Assembly (NCBI GenBank): GCA_022510885.1
Contig: JAFLSP010000048.1
Span: 1 to 11,097 of the forward strand
DNA length: 11,097 nt
Direction: 5' to 3'
Source of the DNA: Treponema sp.
Lineage (GTDB): Bacteria > Spirochaetota > Spirochaetia > Treponematales > Treponemataceae
The notes under the pieces were generated by a model. That model was given only the letters and a program-made list of their open reading frames with translations, was not told the DNA's origin and searched no databases. This document shows positions 1-6,366 of the stretch, in pieces. The position numbers were made by a program, and so were the translations under genes. Numbering within the stretch: the first letter of the stretch is position 1; every line of letters starts with the position of its first letter.

Positions 1-296
1 AGTTTTCCCTGCGTGAGAATCAGCGCGTTCTTGAAGATGAAGAACAGGACAAGCGCCATCGAGGTGAAAAAAATCATCGCCCGGTGCGACTTTACCCCGA
101 ACACGGCGACCAGTTCCGCCACGCGAGCGTGCTGCCCAAGCCAGTCCGGGTTCCCGATTATGGTGATAAGCGGATACAAAAGCCCGATGCCGAAGGCCTC
201 TAACACGGCAATGACAAGCATGAGGCTGACAAGCAGTGCGCAAATGCACATCTGCTTTCGTGTGAGAATCTTGAAGATTTTAAAAAACGACTTCAT
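1..296 (-). CDS. ABC exporter, permease N-terminus (partial)
   Basis: This gene begins at an ATG at 296 on the minus strand and runs off the left edge of the window; 98 complete codons are visible. The protein starts MKSFFKIFKILTRKQ and has two hydrophobic stretches, about residues 17-47 and 72-94, separated by a short polar segment. The first carries VLEAFGIGLLYPLI, the Leu-Glu-x-x-Gly-Ile-Gly-Leu-x-x-Pro signature I associate with the first membrane helix of fused permease-ATPase exporters of the PglK/MsbA class, which move lipid-linked sugars or lipids across the inner membrane. The nucleotide-binding domain lies outside the window, so the substrate and the fusion itself are inferred. The gene is divergent from rarA and has its own promoter-like sequence a few bases upstream. 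The short GGGTG before the start is at best a weak ribosome binding site. Reasonably sure of the family, not of the substrate. Confidence 0.72.
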   Translation of the reverse strand, partial: MKSFFKIFKILTRKQMCICALLVSLMLVIAVLEAFGIGLLYPLITIIGNPDWLGQHARVAELVAVFGVKSHRAMIFFTSMALVLFFIFKNALILTQGK

Positions 297-311
297 GGTA
301 CACCCGCATAT

Positions 312-340
312 ATTCTACAAAAGAACGGCAAGATTGGCAA
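312..340 (-). promoter_or_regulatory. sigma70-like promoter of the ABC exporter gene
   Basis: Read on the minus strand, TTGCCA (340-335) is followed after exactly 17 nt by TAGAAT (317-312). Initiation about 7 nt downstream would leave a leader of roughly 9 nt before the ATG at 296. Both boxes are good matches to the consensus and stand out in GC-rich DNA. Predicted from sequence only. Confidence 0.55.
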
Positions 341-361
341 TGAATATGCGCGCACTGCAAG

Positions 362-396
362 CGGGCGCTGGCAGCATGAGCCTCGGCGCGCGCCCG
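362..396 (+). other. GC-rich stem-loop followed by TTTT
   Basis: CGGGCGC (362-368) and GCGCCCG (390-396) are perfect complements around a 21-nt loop, and the loop could form a small inner GGC/GCC stem. TTTT (397-400) follows immediately. It resembles an intrinsic terminator, but no plus-strand gene ends upstream of it, and it abuts the -35 box of the rarA promoter. It may block read-through into rarA, be an operator, or be chance in GC-rich DNA. Confidence 0.25.
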
Positions 397-397
397 T

Positions 398-426
398 TTT
401 ACTTTCCCCGCGTTTTGCGCTACACT
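398..426 (+). promoter_or_regulatory. sigma70-like promoter of rarA
   Basis: TTTACT (398-403) and TACACT (421-426) are separated by 17 nt. The -10 box ends 6 nt before the ATG of rarA at 433, so transcription would start at or next to the start codon and give a leaderless mRNA. No Shine-Dalgarno sequence is present between the box and the ATG, which fits. Confidence 0.55.
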
Positions 427-432
427 GTCATC

Positions 433-2973
433 ATGCCAGACCTTTTTGACACCGCACAGAAGCACGAGCCGCTTGCCGCGCGGATGCGGCCGCGCAACCT
501 CGACGAGTACATCGGGCAGGACCACATCGTGGGCAGGGGGCGGCTCCTGCGGCGCGCGATTGCGGCGGACCAGCTCACCTCGGTCATCTTCTACGGGCCG
601 CCGGGCAGCGGCAAGACCACGCTCGCGCGCGTCATCGCGAACCATACCGCGTCGAACTTCATCACGCTCAACGCGGTGCTGACGGGCGTGGCGGAAATCC
701 GCGCGGCAATCAAGCAGGCGGACGACTTCTTCAAGCTCTACGCGCGGCGCACCATCCTCTTCGTGGACGAGGTGCACCGCTGGAACAAGGCGCAGCAGGA
801 CGCGCTGCTCCCCTGGGTGGAGAACGGCACGATAATCCTCATCGGCGCGACGACGGAGAACCCTTTTTTCGAGGTGAACAAGGCGCTCGTGAGCAGGAGC
901 CGCGTGTTCCAGCTCAAGGCGCTCACCAAGGACGATTTGATGAGGGCGGCGCGCATGGCGCTTGCGGACACGGAGCGCGGCTACGGCCACTGGGACGTGC
1001 AGTTCGAGCCGGGCGCGCTGGAGCACCTGGTGGACACCGCCAACGGCGACGCGCGCAGCCTCCTGAACGCGCTGGAGCTTGCCGTGGAGACCACGCCCGA
1101 TTCCTGGCAGCCCGCCGCCACGCCGCCCGTCCCCGCCTGGGGCACGACCATCTACATCAGCCGCGAGGCAGCCGAGGAGTCCATACAGAAGAAGGTCGTG
1201 CTGTACGACCGCGACGGCGACTACCATTACGACATCATCTCCGCCTTCATCAAGTCGCTGCGCGGGCGCGACCCCGACGCGGCGATGTACTGGCTCGCGC
1301 GCATGGTGCGCGCCGGCGAGGACCCGCACTTCATCTTCCGCCGCATGCTCATCTCCGCCTGCGAGGACACGGGGCTTGCCGACCCGGGCGCGCTCGGCGT
1401 GGTCGTCTCCTGCGCGGACGCATTCGACCGCGTGGGCCTGCCCGAGGGCCGCTACCACCTGGCGCACGCCGCGCTCTACCTCGCCACCGCGCCCAAGTCC
1501 AACTCGTCCATGGCCTTCTTCGACGCGCTTGCCGCCGTGGAGAAAGAGGACGCGGAGGTGCCGAACCACCTCAAGGACGGAAACCGCGACGCGGAGGGCT
1601 TCGGGCACGGCGACGGCTACCTCTACCCGCACGCCTACCGCGACCACTGGGTCGCCCAGCAGTACCTCCCCGACGCGCTCGTGGGCCGCGTCTTCTACAC
1701 GCCGAGCAACCAGGGCTACGAGGCGAACATCCGCGAGGACGTGCTGAGCCGCCGCGAGATGCAGATTGCGCGCATCCTTGAGACGACGGACGGCGAGGCG
1801 CAGCGGGCGTGGGAGGACGCGCACGTAACCGGCTCGCAGAACTTTATGGGCAAGGGGAAGCAGCAGCCGGACGACGGCACGCCGACCGACCCCATATCCG
1901 CATGGTGGGTTCACGCGCACTTCCCCGGCACGGGCAAGCGGCAGCGCGCCGAGCAGCTCACCTTCACGCCCAAGGACGGGCGCAAGGAGAGCGCGCTCGA
2001 CAAGGCAGACCGCGCATGGAGAAGTCGCCTTGACACCAACCGCGCGGAAGTCCTGCTTTCGGTGCGCGACACGATGACCGCGCTCGCCGACCTGAGCCGC
2101 CACCACCGCTCGCTCGTGTGGAATGCCGACGACGGCCTCCTGCTGTGGGAAGTTGCCCGCAAAACCCCCGAGGGCATGACCTGCGGACTGTGCCGCAGCG
2201 AAAAAGGACGCGCCATCCTTGAGCAGTACGGACGCACGCTCGGCGACCTTGACAGGCCGCTCCTCCTGTGCCGCCCGCCGAGCGACGAGCCGTTCCTCAC
2301 GCCCCGCGCCTTCACCGACATCCTGCGCGAGTTCCAGTACAAGGGCGCGCTGTTCGACCGCCTCTTCTTCCGCGACCCCTTCACCTCCAAGGACTCCGTC
2401 GCCGCGCTTGCCCGCGCCTTCAGGGACGCGGCGACCTGCGCCCACAGGGCGAAAGGACTCGCCTTTACCGACGACGACCTGGACGAGGAGGAGGTCAGCG
2501 AAGCCGAAAGCCCCCTCGCACAGGGCTGGAAGGCCGTCGTCGCGCAGCGCATTCCCGCGCACGGACAGCGCGTCGGCGAGCTGATTCGCACGCAGGTGCT
2601 GACCGCCGCCACGCGCGAGCCGTTCGCGGACGCGCTCACGAAGATGGCGGAAGCCGAGGACGCCTTTTTCGGCGACGGCACGAACCCGCTGTTCAGCTGG
2701 GACGCGGACAGCATCGCCGAAACGTTCCGCGCGGAAGGACTGACCGTCACCGCCGCCGCCAAGACGCTCGCGGAAAAACGCCGCATCACGCCGCAGGAAA
2801 TCGCCCGCTGGTTCGACCGCGACACGAGCGCATACGGCGCGACGCTCGCGCAGGCCCTCGGCGGCGAGACTGCCGACCGCCTGCGCACCCTGCTCACCAG
2901 CGCCGCCGCCAAGACCACCTTCACCTGGCAGACCGAAATCGCGTTCCTTACCATCGAGCTGCCACAGGCATAG
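433..2973 (+). CDS. rarA: RarA/MgsA AAA+ ATPase with methyltransferase-like C-terminal half
   Basis: The product has 846 residues, about twice the 430-450 usual for RarA. RarA is a clamp-loader-like ATPase that binds SSB and acts at stalled replication forks. The start at 433 gives the expected N-terminus (LAARMRPRNLDEYIGQDHIVG, residues 14-34); the reading frame continues open further upstream but that part has no homologous look. Visible motifs are Walker A GPPGSGKTT (55-63), Walker B ILFVDEVHRWNK (108-119), sensor 1 ATTENP (139-144), sensor 2 GDARSLLNALE (205-215), and the RarA C-terminal domain ending near FYTPSNQGYE (421-430). From about 530 a second region resembles a Rossmann methyltransferase: LVWNADDGLLLWEVARKTPEG (561-581) sits where motif I (hydrophobic-D-x-G-x-G) would lie but lacks its glycines, followed by FDRLFFRDPF (641-650), an acidic stretch (679-693) and a conserved-looking tail (698-841). 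I recall a similar fusion in cyanobacteria. ATPase role is secure; the function of the second half is unknown. Confidence 0.93.
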   Translation: MPDLFDTAQKHEPLAARMRPRNLDEYIGQDHIVGRGRLLRRAIAADQLTSVIFYGPPGSGKTTLARVIANHTASNFITLNAVLTGVAEIRAAIKQADDFFKLYARRTILFVDEVHRWNKAQQDALLPWVENGTIILIGATTENPFFEVNKALVSRSRVFQLKALTKDDLMRAARMALADTERGYGHWDVQFEPGALEHLVDTANGDARSLLNALELAVETTPDSWQPAATPPVPAWGTTIYISREAAEESIQKKVVLYDRDGDYHYDIISAFIKSLRGRDPDAAMYWLARMVRAGEDPHFIFRRMLISACEDTGLADPGALGVVVSCADAFDRVGLPEGRYHLAHAALYLATAPKSNSSMAFFDALAAVEKEDAEVPNHLKDGNRDAEGFGHGDGYLYPHAYRDHWVAQQYLPDALVGRVFYTPSNQGYEANIREDVLSRREMQIARILETTDGEAQRAWEDAHVTGSQNFMGKGKQQPDDGTPTDPISAWWVHAHFPGTGKRQRAEQLTFTPKDGRKESALDKADRAWRSRLDTNRAEVLLSVRDTMTALADLSRHHRSLVWNADDGLLLWEVARKTPEGMTCGLCRSEKGRAILEQYGRTLGDLDRPLLLCRPPSDEPFLTPRAFTDILREFQYKGALFDRLFFRDPFTSKDSVAALARAFRDAATCAHRAKGLAFTDDDLDEEEVSEAESPLAQGWKAVVAQRIPAHGQRVGELIRTQVLTAATREPFADALTKMAEAEDAFFGDGTNPLFSWDADSIAETFRAEGLTVTAAAKTLAEKRRITPQEIARWFDRDTSAYGATLAQALGGETADRLRTLLTSAAAKTTFTWQTEIAFLTIELPQA

Positions 2974-2992
2974 GCGCACCCTCATACATTCC

Positions 2993-3027
2993 CGCAAAGC
3001 ATTCGCGTCCTTGCGACCGGCGTTTTT
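2993..3027 (+). terminator. possible weak intrinsic terminator of rarA
   Basis: Twenty bases past the rarA stop, CGCAA (2993-2997) can pair with TTGCG (3011-3015), with one further G-C pair possible across a bulge. A TTTTT run follows at 3023-3027. The stem is short, the loop is long and the T-run is 7 nt away, so it is a poor match to a classical terminator. Confidence 0.22.
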
Positions 3028-3032
3028 CTCCA

Positions 3033-3083
3033 TTGCAATATACAGAACTCGTATATTGCAACTACAGGTTTCGTATACAGCAA
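3033..3083. repeat. 11-bp inverted repeat plus a third half-site upstream of adk
   Basis: TTGCAATATAC (3033-3043) and GTATATTGCAA (3051-3061) are perfect reverse complements around a 7-nt spacer. A third copy, GTATACAGCAA (3073-3083), repeats the right arm in direct orientation 22 bp downstream with two mismatches. The heptamer TCGTATA occurs at 3049-3055 and 3071-3077. The arms are AT-rich in GC-rich surroundings, there is no T-run directly after the stem, and the array lies 33 bp upstream of the adk -35 box. Spacing of about two helical turns suggests a protein-binding site for a dimeric regulator rather than a terminator; this is inference. Confidence 0.5.
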
Positions 3084-3115
3084 TAGATGCCCGTTTCTTC
3101 GGAAAGGCGGCTTTA

Positions 3116-3144
3116 TTTACACCGCACGTATTTTTTGGTACACT
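3116..3144 (+). promoter_or_regulatory. sigma70-like promoter of adk-gluQRS
   Basis: TTTACA (3116-3121) is followed after 17 nt by TACACT (3139-3144), the same -10 hexamer as at rarA. Transcription would start near 3151 and give a leader of about 26 nt that includes the adk Shine-Dalgarno. This should drive adk and the closely following gluQRS. Confidence 0.62.
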
Positions 3145-3166
3145 GGGAACAGATTTTCGCATGAGC

Positions 3167-3172
3167 GAGGGG
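3167..3172 (+). promoter_or_regulatory. ribosome binding site of adk
   Basis: GAGGGG lies 4 nt before the ATG at 3177. It is the only clear purine-rich Shine-Dalgarno I find ahead of a start codon in this window, and it selects 3177 over the out-of-frame ATG at 3161. Confidence 0.6.
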
Positions 3173-3176
3173 TTGT

Positions 3177-3809
3177 ATGAACGTGATTTTTTTGGGACCG
3201 CCGGGCGCGGGCAAAGGCACGCTGGCGAAGGAAGCGGCAAAGAAGTATGGCATCCCGCACATTTCGACGGGGGACATCTTCCGCGAGAACATCAAGAACC
3301 AGACGGAACTGGGCAAGAAAGCAAAGGCGATTATTGACGCGGGCGAGCTGGTGAGCGACGAGATTACGATTGGCCTGGTGAAGGACCGGCTCGCGCAGGC
3401 GGACACGAAGGGCGGCTACATCCTTGACGGCTTTCCGCGCACGATTGCGCAGGCGGAGGCGCTTGAAACGTTCGCAAAGATTGACGCGGCGGTGAACTTT
3501 GACATTGCCGACGAGGCCGTGGTGGAGCGGCTCGGCGGGCGCGTCTGCTGCAAGGACTGCGGGCAGATGTTCCACAAGGCCTTCAATCCGCCCAAGACGG
3601 CGGGGAAATGCGATGCCTGCGGCGGCGACTTGTTCACGCGCGACGACGACAAGGCGGAGGCGATTCAGAACCGGCTCGCGGTCTACCGCTCGTCAACCGC
3701 CCCGCTCATCGACTTCTACCAGGCAAAGGGGCTGCTGGTCAACGTGGACGCGCGTCCCGCGCCGGAACAGGTGCTCGCGGAATTCATGCAGAAATTCCCG
3801 CGGCACTAG
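3177..3809 (+). CDS. adk: adenylate kinase, long zinc-LID form
   Basis: Adenylate kinase catalyses ATP + AMP = 2 ADP in the cytoplasm and balances the adenylate pool. The 210-residue length is normal for the long bacterial form. The P-loop GPPGAGKGT is at 7-15, STGDIFR at 30-36 is the AMP-binding region, DGFPRT is at 84-89, and the LID lies at about 122-158. The LID holds CKDC (125-128) and CDAC (145-148), a four-cysteine set expected to bind structural zinc, as in Gram-positive enzymes and unlike the zinc-free E. coli one. DDDKAEAIQNRL (156-167) carries the conserved acidic-arginine segment after the LID. The gene has its own promoter and ribosome binding site, and gluQRS follows after 3 nt. 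The start is fixed by the Shine-Dalgarno and by the P-loop being at the normal distance from the N-terminus. Confidence 0.97.
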   Translation: MNVIFLGPPGAGKGTLAKEAAKKYGIPHISTGDIFRENIKNQTELGKKAKAIIDAGELVSDEITIGLVKDRLAQADTKGGYILDGFPRTIAQAEALETFAKIDAAVNFDIADEAVVERLGGRVCCKDCGQMFHKAFNPPKTAGKCDACGGDLFTRDDDKAEAIQNRLAVYRSSTAPLIDFYQAKGLLVNVDARPAPEQVLAEFMQKFPRH

Positions 3810-3812
3810 GCG

Positions 3813-4754
3813 ATGACCAAGGGCAGGTTCGCGCCGTCGCCGAGCGGCAGGATGCACCTGGGCAACGTCTACACGGCGCTGCTGTCCTGGCTGCTGGCAA
3901 AAAAGGCGGGCGGCGCGTGGATTCTGCGCATCGAAGACCTTGACCGGCAGCGGTGCAAGCGCGCGTTTGCCGAACAGCTGCTGGACGACCTGCGCTGGCT
4001 CGGGCTTGCATGGGACGAAGGGCCCGCAGGCGCGGACGACGCGGCGTTCTGCCAGTCCGCGCGGGATGCGCTCTACGCGCGGTCGCTCGACGCGCTGCGG
4101 GAGCAGGGGCTGCTGTACGACTGCTTCTGCCGCCGCGCCGACCTGCTTGCGGCAACCGCCCCGCACGCAAGCGACGGAACGCCCGTCTATGCCGGCACCT
4201 GCCGCCGGGTGACTGACGCACAGCGGGCGGGCTTTGTGCGCGCGGGGCGCGTCCCAGCACAGCGCGTCGCCGTTCCCGCAAAGGAGTCCGTCTTCTGCGA
4301 CGGGCATTTCGGCGAGCAGCGGTGCGACCTTGCGCGCGACTGCGGCGACTTCGTGGTGCGGCGCGCGGACGGCACCTTCGCCTATCAGCTGGCGGTGGTC
4401 ACGGACGACGCGCTCATGGGCGTGACGCAGGTGGCGCGCGGCGCGGACTTGCTCGCCGCCACGCATCAGCAGCTCTTTCTGTACGAGGCACTGGGCTACG
4501 CGCCGCCGCAGTTCTTCCATCTGCCGCTGCTCGTGAGCGCGGACGGGCGCAGGCTCTCCAAGCGCGACAAAGACCGCGACCTGGGCAGCCTGCGCGAGCG
4601 GCACACGGCGCAGGACATCATCGGGCTGATTATGTGGCTGTGCGGCTTTTCCCCGCGCAGGGAGGCGATGAGCCTGCGCGAGGCACTGGACGCATTCGAC
4701 GCGGAGCGGCTGCCGCGCGCGGATATTGTCGTCACGGACGATTCCGTGCTATAA
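3813..4754 (+). CDS. gluQRS: glutamyl-Q tRNA(Asp) synthetase
   Basis: GluQ-RS is a paralogue of the glutamyl-tRNA synthetase catalytic domain. It activates glutamate without tRNA and attaches it to the cyclopentene of queuosine at position 34 of tRNA-Asp. The 313-residue length matches the truncated enzyme; a true GluRS is about 470 and has an anticodon-binding domain that is absent here. RFAPSPSGRMHLGN (5-18) holds the HIGH-type motif, and RLSKRDKD (247-254) is the KMSKS-type motif. The zinc motif CxCx19Yx3C is met exactly: C104, C106, Y126 and C130. The family normally begins at this arginine-phenylalanine segment, supporting the ATG at 3813. It lies 3 nt after the adk stop with no good Shine-Dalgarno, so translation is probably coupled to adk. 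Its activity needs queuosine; queD, a queuosine gene, lies about 6 kb downstream. Its stop codon forms part of the next gene's -10 box. Confidence 0.92.
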   Translation: MTKGRFAPSPSGRMHLGNVYTALLSWLLAKKAGGAWILRIEDLDRQRCKRAFAEQLLDDLRWLGLAWDEGPAGADDAAFCQSARDALYARSLDALREQGLLYDCFCRRADLLAATAPHASDGTPVYAGTCRRVTDAQRAGFVRAGRVPAQRVAVPAKESVFCDGHFGEQRCDLARDCGDFVVRRADGTFAYQLAVVTDDALMGVTQVARGADLLAATHQQLFLYEALGYAPPQFFHLPLLVSADGRRLSKRDKDRDLGSLRERHTAQDIIGLIMWLCGFSPRREAMSLREALDAFDAERLPRADIVVTDDSVL

Positions 4755-4755
4755 T
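4726..4755 (+). promoter_or_regulatory. sigma70-like promoter of the rqcH-like gene
   Basis: TTGTCG (4726-4731) and a perfect TATAAT (4750-4755) are separated by 18 nt, all but the last base lying inside gluQRS. The TAA stop of gluQRS (4752-4754) is part of the TATAAT. Predicted initiation near 4762 gives a leader of about 13 nt with no obvious Shine-Dalgarno. Confidence 0.55.
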
Positions 4756-4774
4756 CGTTCCGTAACGTCCGGCT

Positions 4775-6304
4775 ATGTCTCTCAACTGCAATGAAATCGA
4801 CGAAATTCTCTCCGAACTTGACCTGACGGGCGCGTTCGTGCAGGACGTGGTGCAGCCCTCGTTTGACGCAATCGCGCTGTACACCTACAAGCCGGGCGCG
4901 CCCAAGACGGTGTTCGTCTGCCTTGCGGCGGGCGCGTGCCGCCTGCACGAGGTGCGGCGCAAAATTCCCAAGTACGAAAAGCCCCTGCGCTTTATGGAAC
5001 TGCTGCGCGCGCACATCAAGGGCGCGCGGGTCACGGACTGCGCGCAAGTCGGAAAAGAGCGCGTCGTGCGGCTGCGGCTGCACAAAGACGCGCCCGTGCA
5101 GGTGATGCCCGCCGCACAGGAACGATTTGCGGGCAAGCGGAAGCGGACGGAAGCGGAAACGGCGGAGAGCGGCGCGAGCGAGTACCTGCTCTATATCCGG
5201 CTGTGGAGCAATGCGGCAAACATCTTCCTGTGCGACACAGACAACGTGATTCTCGACTCGTTCTACCGCCGCCCCGCAAAAGGCGAGATGACGGGCAATG
5301 CCTTCGTCCTGCCCGAGCAGAAACCGAGCGACAAGACGTGGGAGGTGCGCGACTTTGCGGAGATACAGGCGGCGTTCGCGGAACAGCATCCCGAAGCAGA
5401 GCCGCTTTCGCTCAACCAAAAGGTGGACGCATTCTACAGCCAGACGGCGACAACGCATTCATTAGAATCGCTGCTCGCGCAAGCGGAAAAATGGTACGCA
5501 GACCACAAGACCCGACAGGAAAGCGCGCTCGGGCGGCTCAAAGAAAAGCGCGCCGCCTTTTTGGACGCGGGACGGCTCAAGCATCACGGTGACCTCATCC
5601 TCGCGTTCGGGCATCAACTTGACGGCACGACCTCATTTTTGGACTGCGAGGACTACGAGAGCGGCGAGACCGTCAGCATTCCCATCGACCCGAAAAAAAG
5701 CGCGCAGGAAAACGCCGCCGCCTACTACGAGCGATACAAGAAAGCCACGCACGGACTGGAGGACTTGGAGCACGACATCGCGCGCGCCGAGACCGCCCTT
5801 GCCGCGCTGGAACGCCAGTATGAGGCGATGCGCGCCGAGACGAATCCGCTCAAACTGGAGCAGCTGCTGCGCCGGTCGCAAAAGCCGAAGCAACAGGAGA
5901 AAAAGGCGCATCCCGGCCTGGACTACGTTGTGGACGGCTGGTATATCCTCGTGGGGCGCGACGCGAACGAGAACGACGAGCTGCTGCGCCACCACGTGCG
6001 CGGGCAGGATATGTGGCTGCACACGCGCGACTACAGCGGCGGCTACGTATTCATCAAGGCGCGCGCGGGCAAGACCGTCCCGCTCGACATCCTGCTCTAC
6101 GCGGGCAACCTCGCGGTCTACTACTCAAAGGCGCGCAAGAACGGCAGCGCGGATTTGTATTACACGCAGGTCAAGCACCTGCGCCGCGCAAAAAACGGCC
6201 CCAAAGGCCTGGTGCTTCCCACGCACGAAAAAAACCTTTTCGTCAAACTGGACGCGGAACGACTGCGCGCGCTGGAAGATATGCAACAGGAGCGAGCATT
6301 TTAA
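4775..6304 (+). CDS. rqcH: NFACT family protein, RqcH-like ribosome rescue factor
   Basis: NFACT proteins (Rqc2/NEMF in eukaryotes, RqcH in bacteria, formerly annotated fibronectin-binding protein) bind obstructed large ribosomal subunits and recruit tRNA-Ala to add C-terminal alanine tails that mark the stalled chain for degradation. The 509-residue product has an NFACT-N region (1 to about 180), a helical, charged middle (about 225-375) likely to hold the coiled coil, and a clear NFACT-R domain (384-490) with DGWYILVGRDANEND (387-401), DMWLHTRD (412-419), KARKNGSAD (452-460) and YYTQVKHLRRAKNGPKG (462-478). It is somewhat shorter than B. subtilis RqcH (about 570). The N-domain is divergent: GKERVV (93-98) stands where Firmicutes have the Asp-Arg pair needed for tailing, and RLWSNAANI (142-150) replaces the usual E-x-M-G-x-x-S-N segment. 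A charged insertion lies at about 108-136. Family certain; tailing activity less so. Transcribed from its own promoter, 20 nt after gluQRS. Confidence 0.9.
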   Translation: MSLNCNEIDEILSELDLTGAFVQDVVQPSFDAIALYTYKPGAPKTVFVCLAAGACRLHEVRRKIPKYEKPLRFMELLRAHIKGARVTDCAQVGKERVVRLRLHKDAPVQVMPAAQERFAGKRKRTEAETAESGASEYLLYIRLWSNAANIFLCDTDNVILDSFYRRPAKGEMTGNAFVLPEQKPSDKTWEVRDFAEIQAAFAEQHPEAEPLSLNQKVDAFYSQTATTHSLESLLAQAEKWYADHKTRQESALGRLKEKRAAFLDAGRLKHHGDLILAFGHQLDGTTSFLDCEDYESGETVSIPIDPKKSAQENAAAYYERYKKATHGLEDLEHDIARAETALAALERQYEAMRAETNPLKLEQLLRRSQKPKQQEKKAHPGLDYVVDGWYILVGRDANENDELLRHHVRGQDMWLHTRDYSGGYVFIKARAGKTVPLDILLYAGNLAVYYSKARKNGSADLYYTQVKHLRRAKNGPKGLVLPTHEKNLFVKLDAERLRALEDMQQERAF

Positions 6305-6331
6305 CGCACGCAGACGAGCACCTGCTCCACC

Positions 6332-6360
6332 TTGTAAAACCGACTTCTTTACTATACAAT
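6332..6360 (+). promoter_or_regulatory. sigma70-like promoter of metF-metH
   Basis: TTGTAA (6332-6337) is followed after 17 nt by TACAAT (6355-6360). The -10 box ends 6 nt before the metF ATG, so the transcript would be leaderless, leaving no room for a SAM or cobalamin riboswitch. No Shine-Dalgarno is seen. Confidence 0.62.
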
Positions 6361-6366
6361 ACCACC

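Noticed and set aside
13..432. N-terminal extension of rarA (start at 13 instead of 433)
   Set aside because: The extra 140 codons lie opposite the ABC exporter gene and across both promoters, have no RarA-like sequence, and the ATG at 433 gives the normal family N-terminus.
280..3240. 986-codon open frame on the minus strand opposite rarA
   Set aside because: It runs across the rarA gene, the intergenic repeat and the adk start, is rich in Arg, Val, Ala and Gly as expected of an antisense frame in GC-rich DNA, and shows no domain motif. The plus-strand frame has a full set of RarA motifs.
3161..3337. Upstream ATG at 3161, just after the predicted adk transcription start, as a leader peptide
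   Set aside because: It has no Shine-Dalgarno, its frame simply runs through adk out of frame to 3337, and the GAGGGG is placed for the adk ATG at 3177.
3813..4754. Full glutamyl-tRNA synthetase (gltX)
   Set aside because: At 313 residues it lacks the anticodon-binding domain, and the CxCx19Yx3C zinc motif is that of GluQ-RS.
6316..6327. GAGC-ACCT-GCTC hairpin after the rqcH stop as a terminator
   Set aside because: The stem has only 4 bp and no T-run follows; it is too weak to call.
6305..6366. SAM or cobalamin riboswitch ahead of metF-metH
   Set aside because: Only 62 bp separate the genes and the predicted transcript starts at the metF ATG, so there is no room for such an aptamer.
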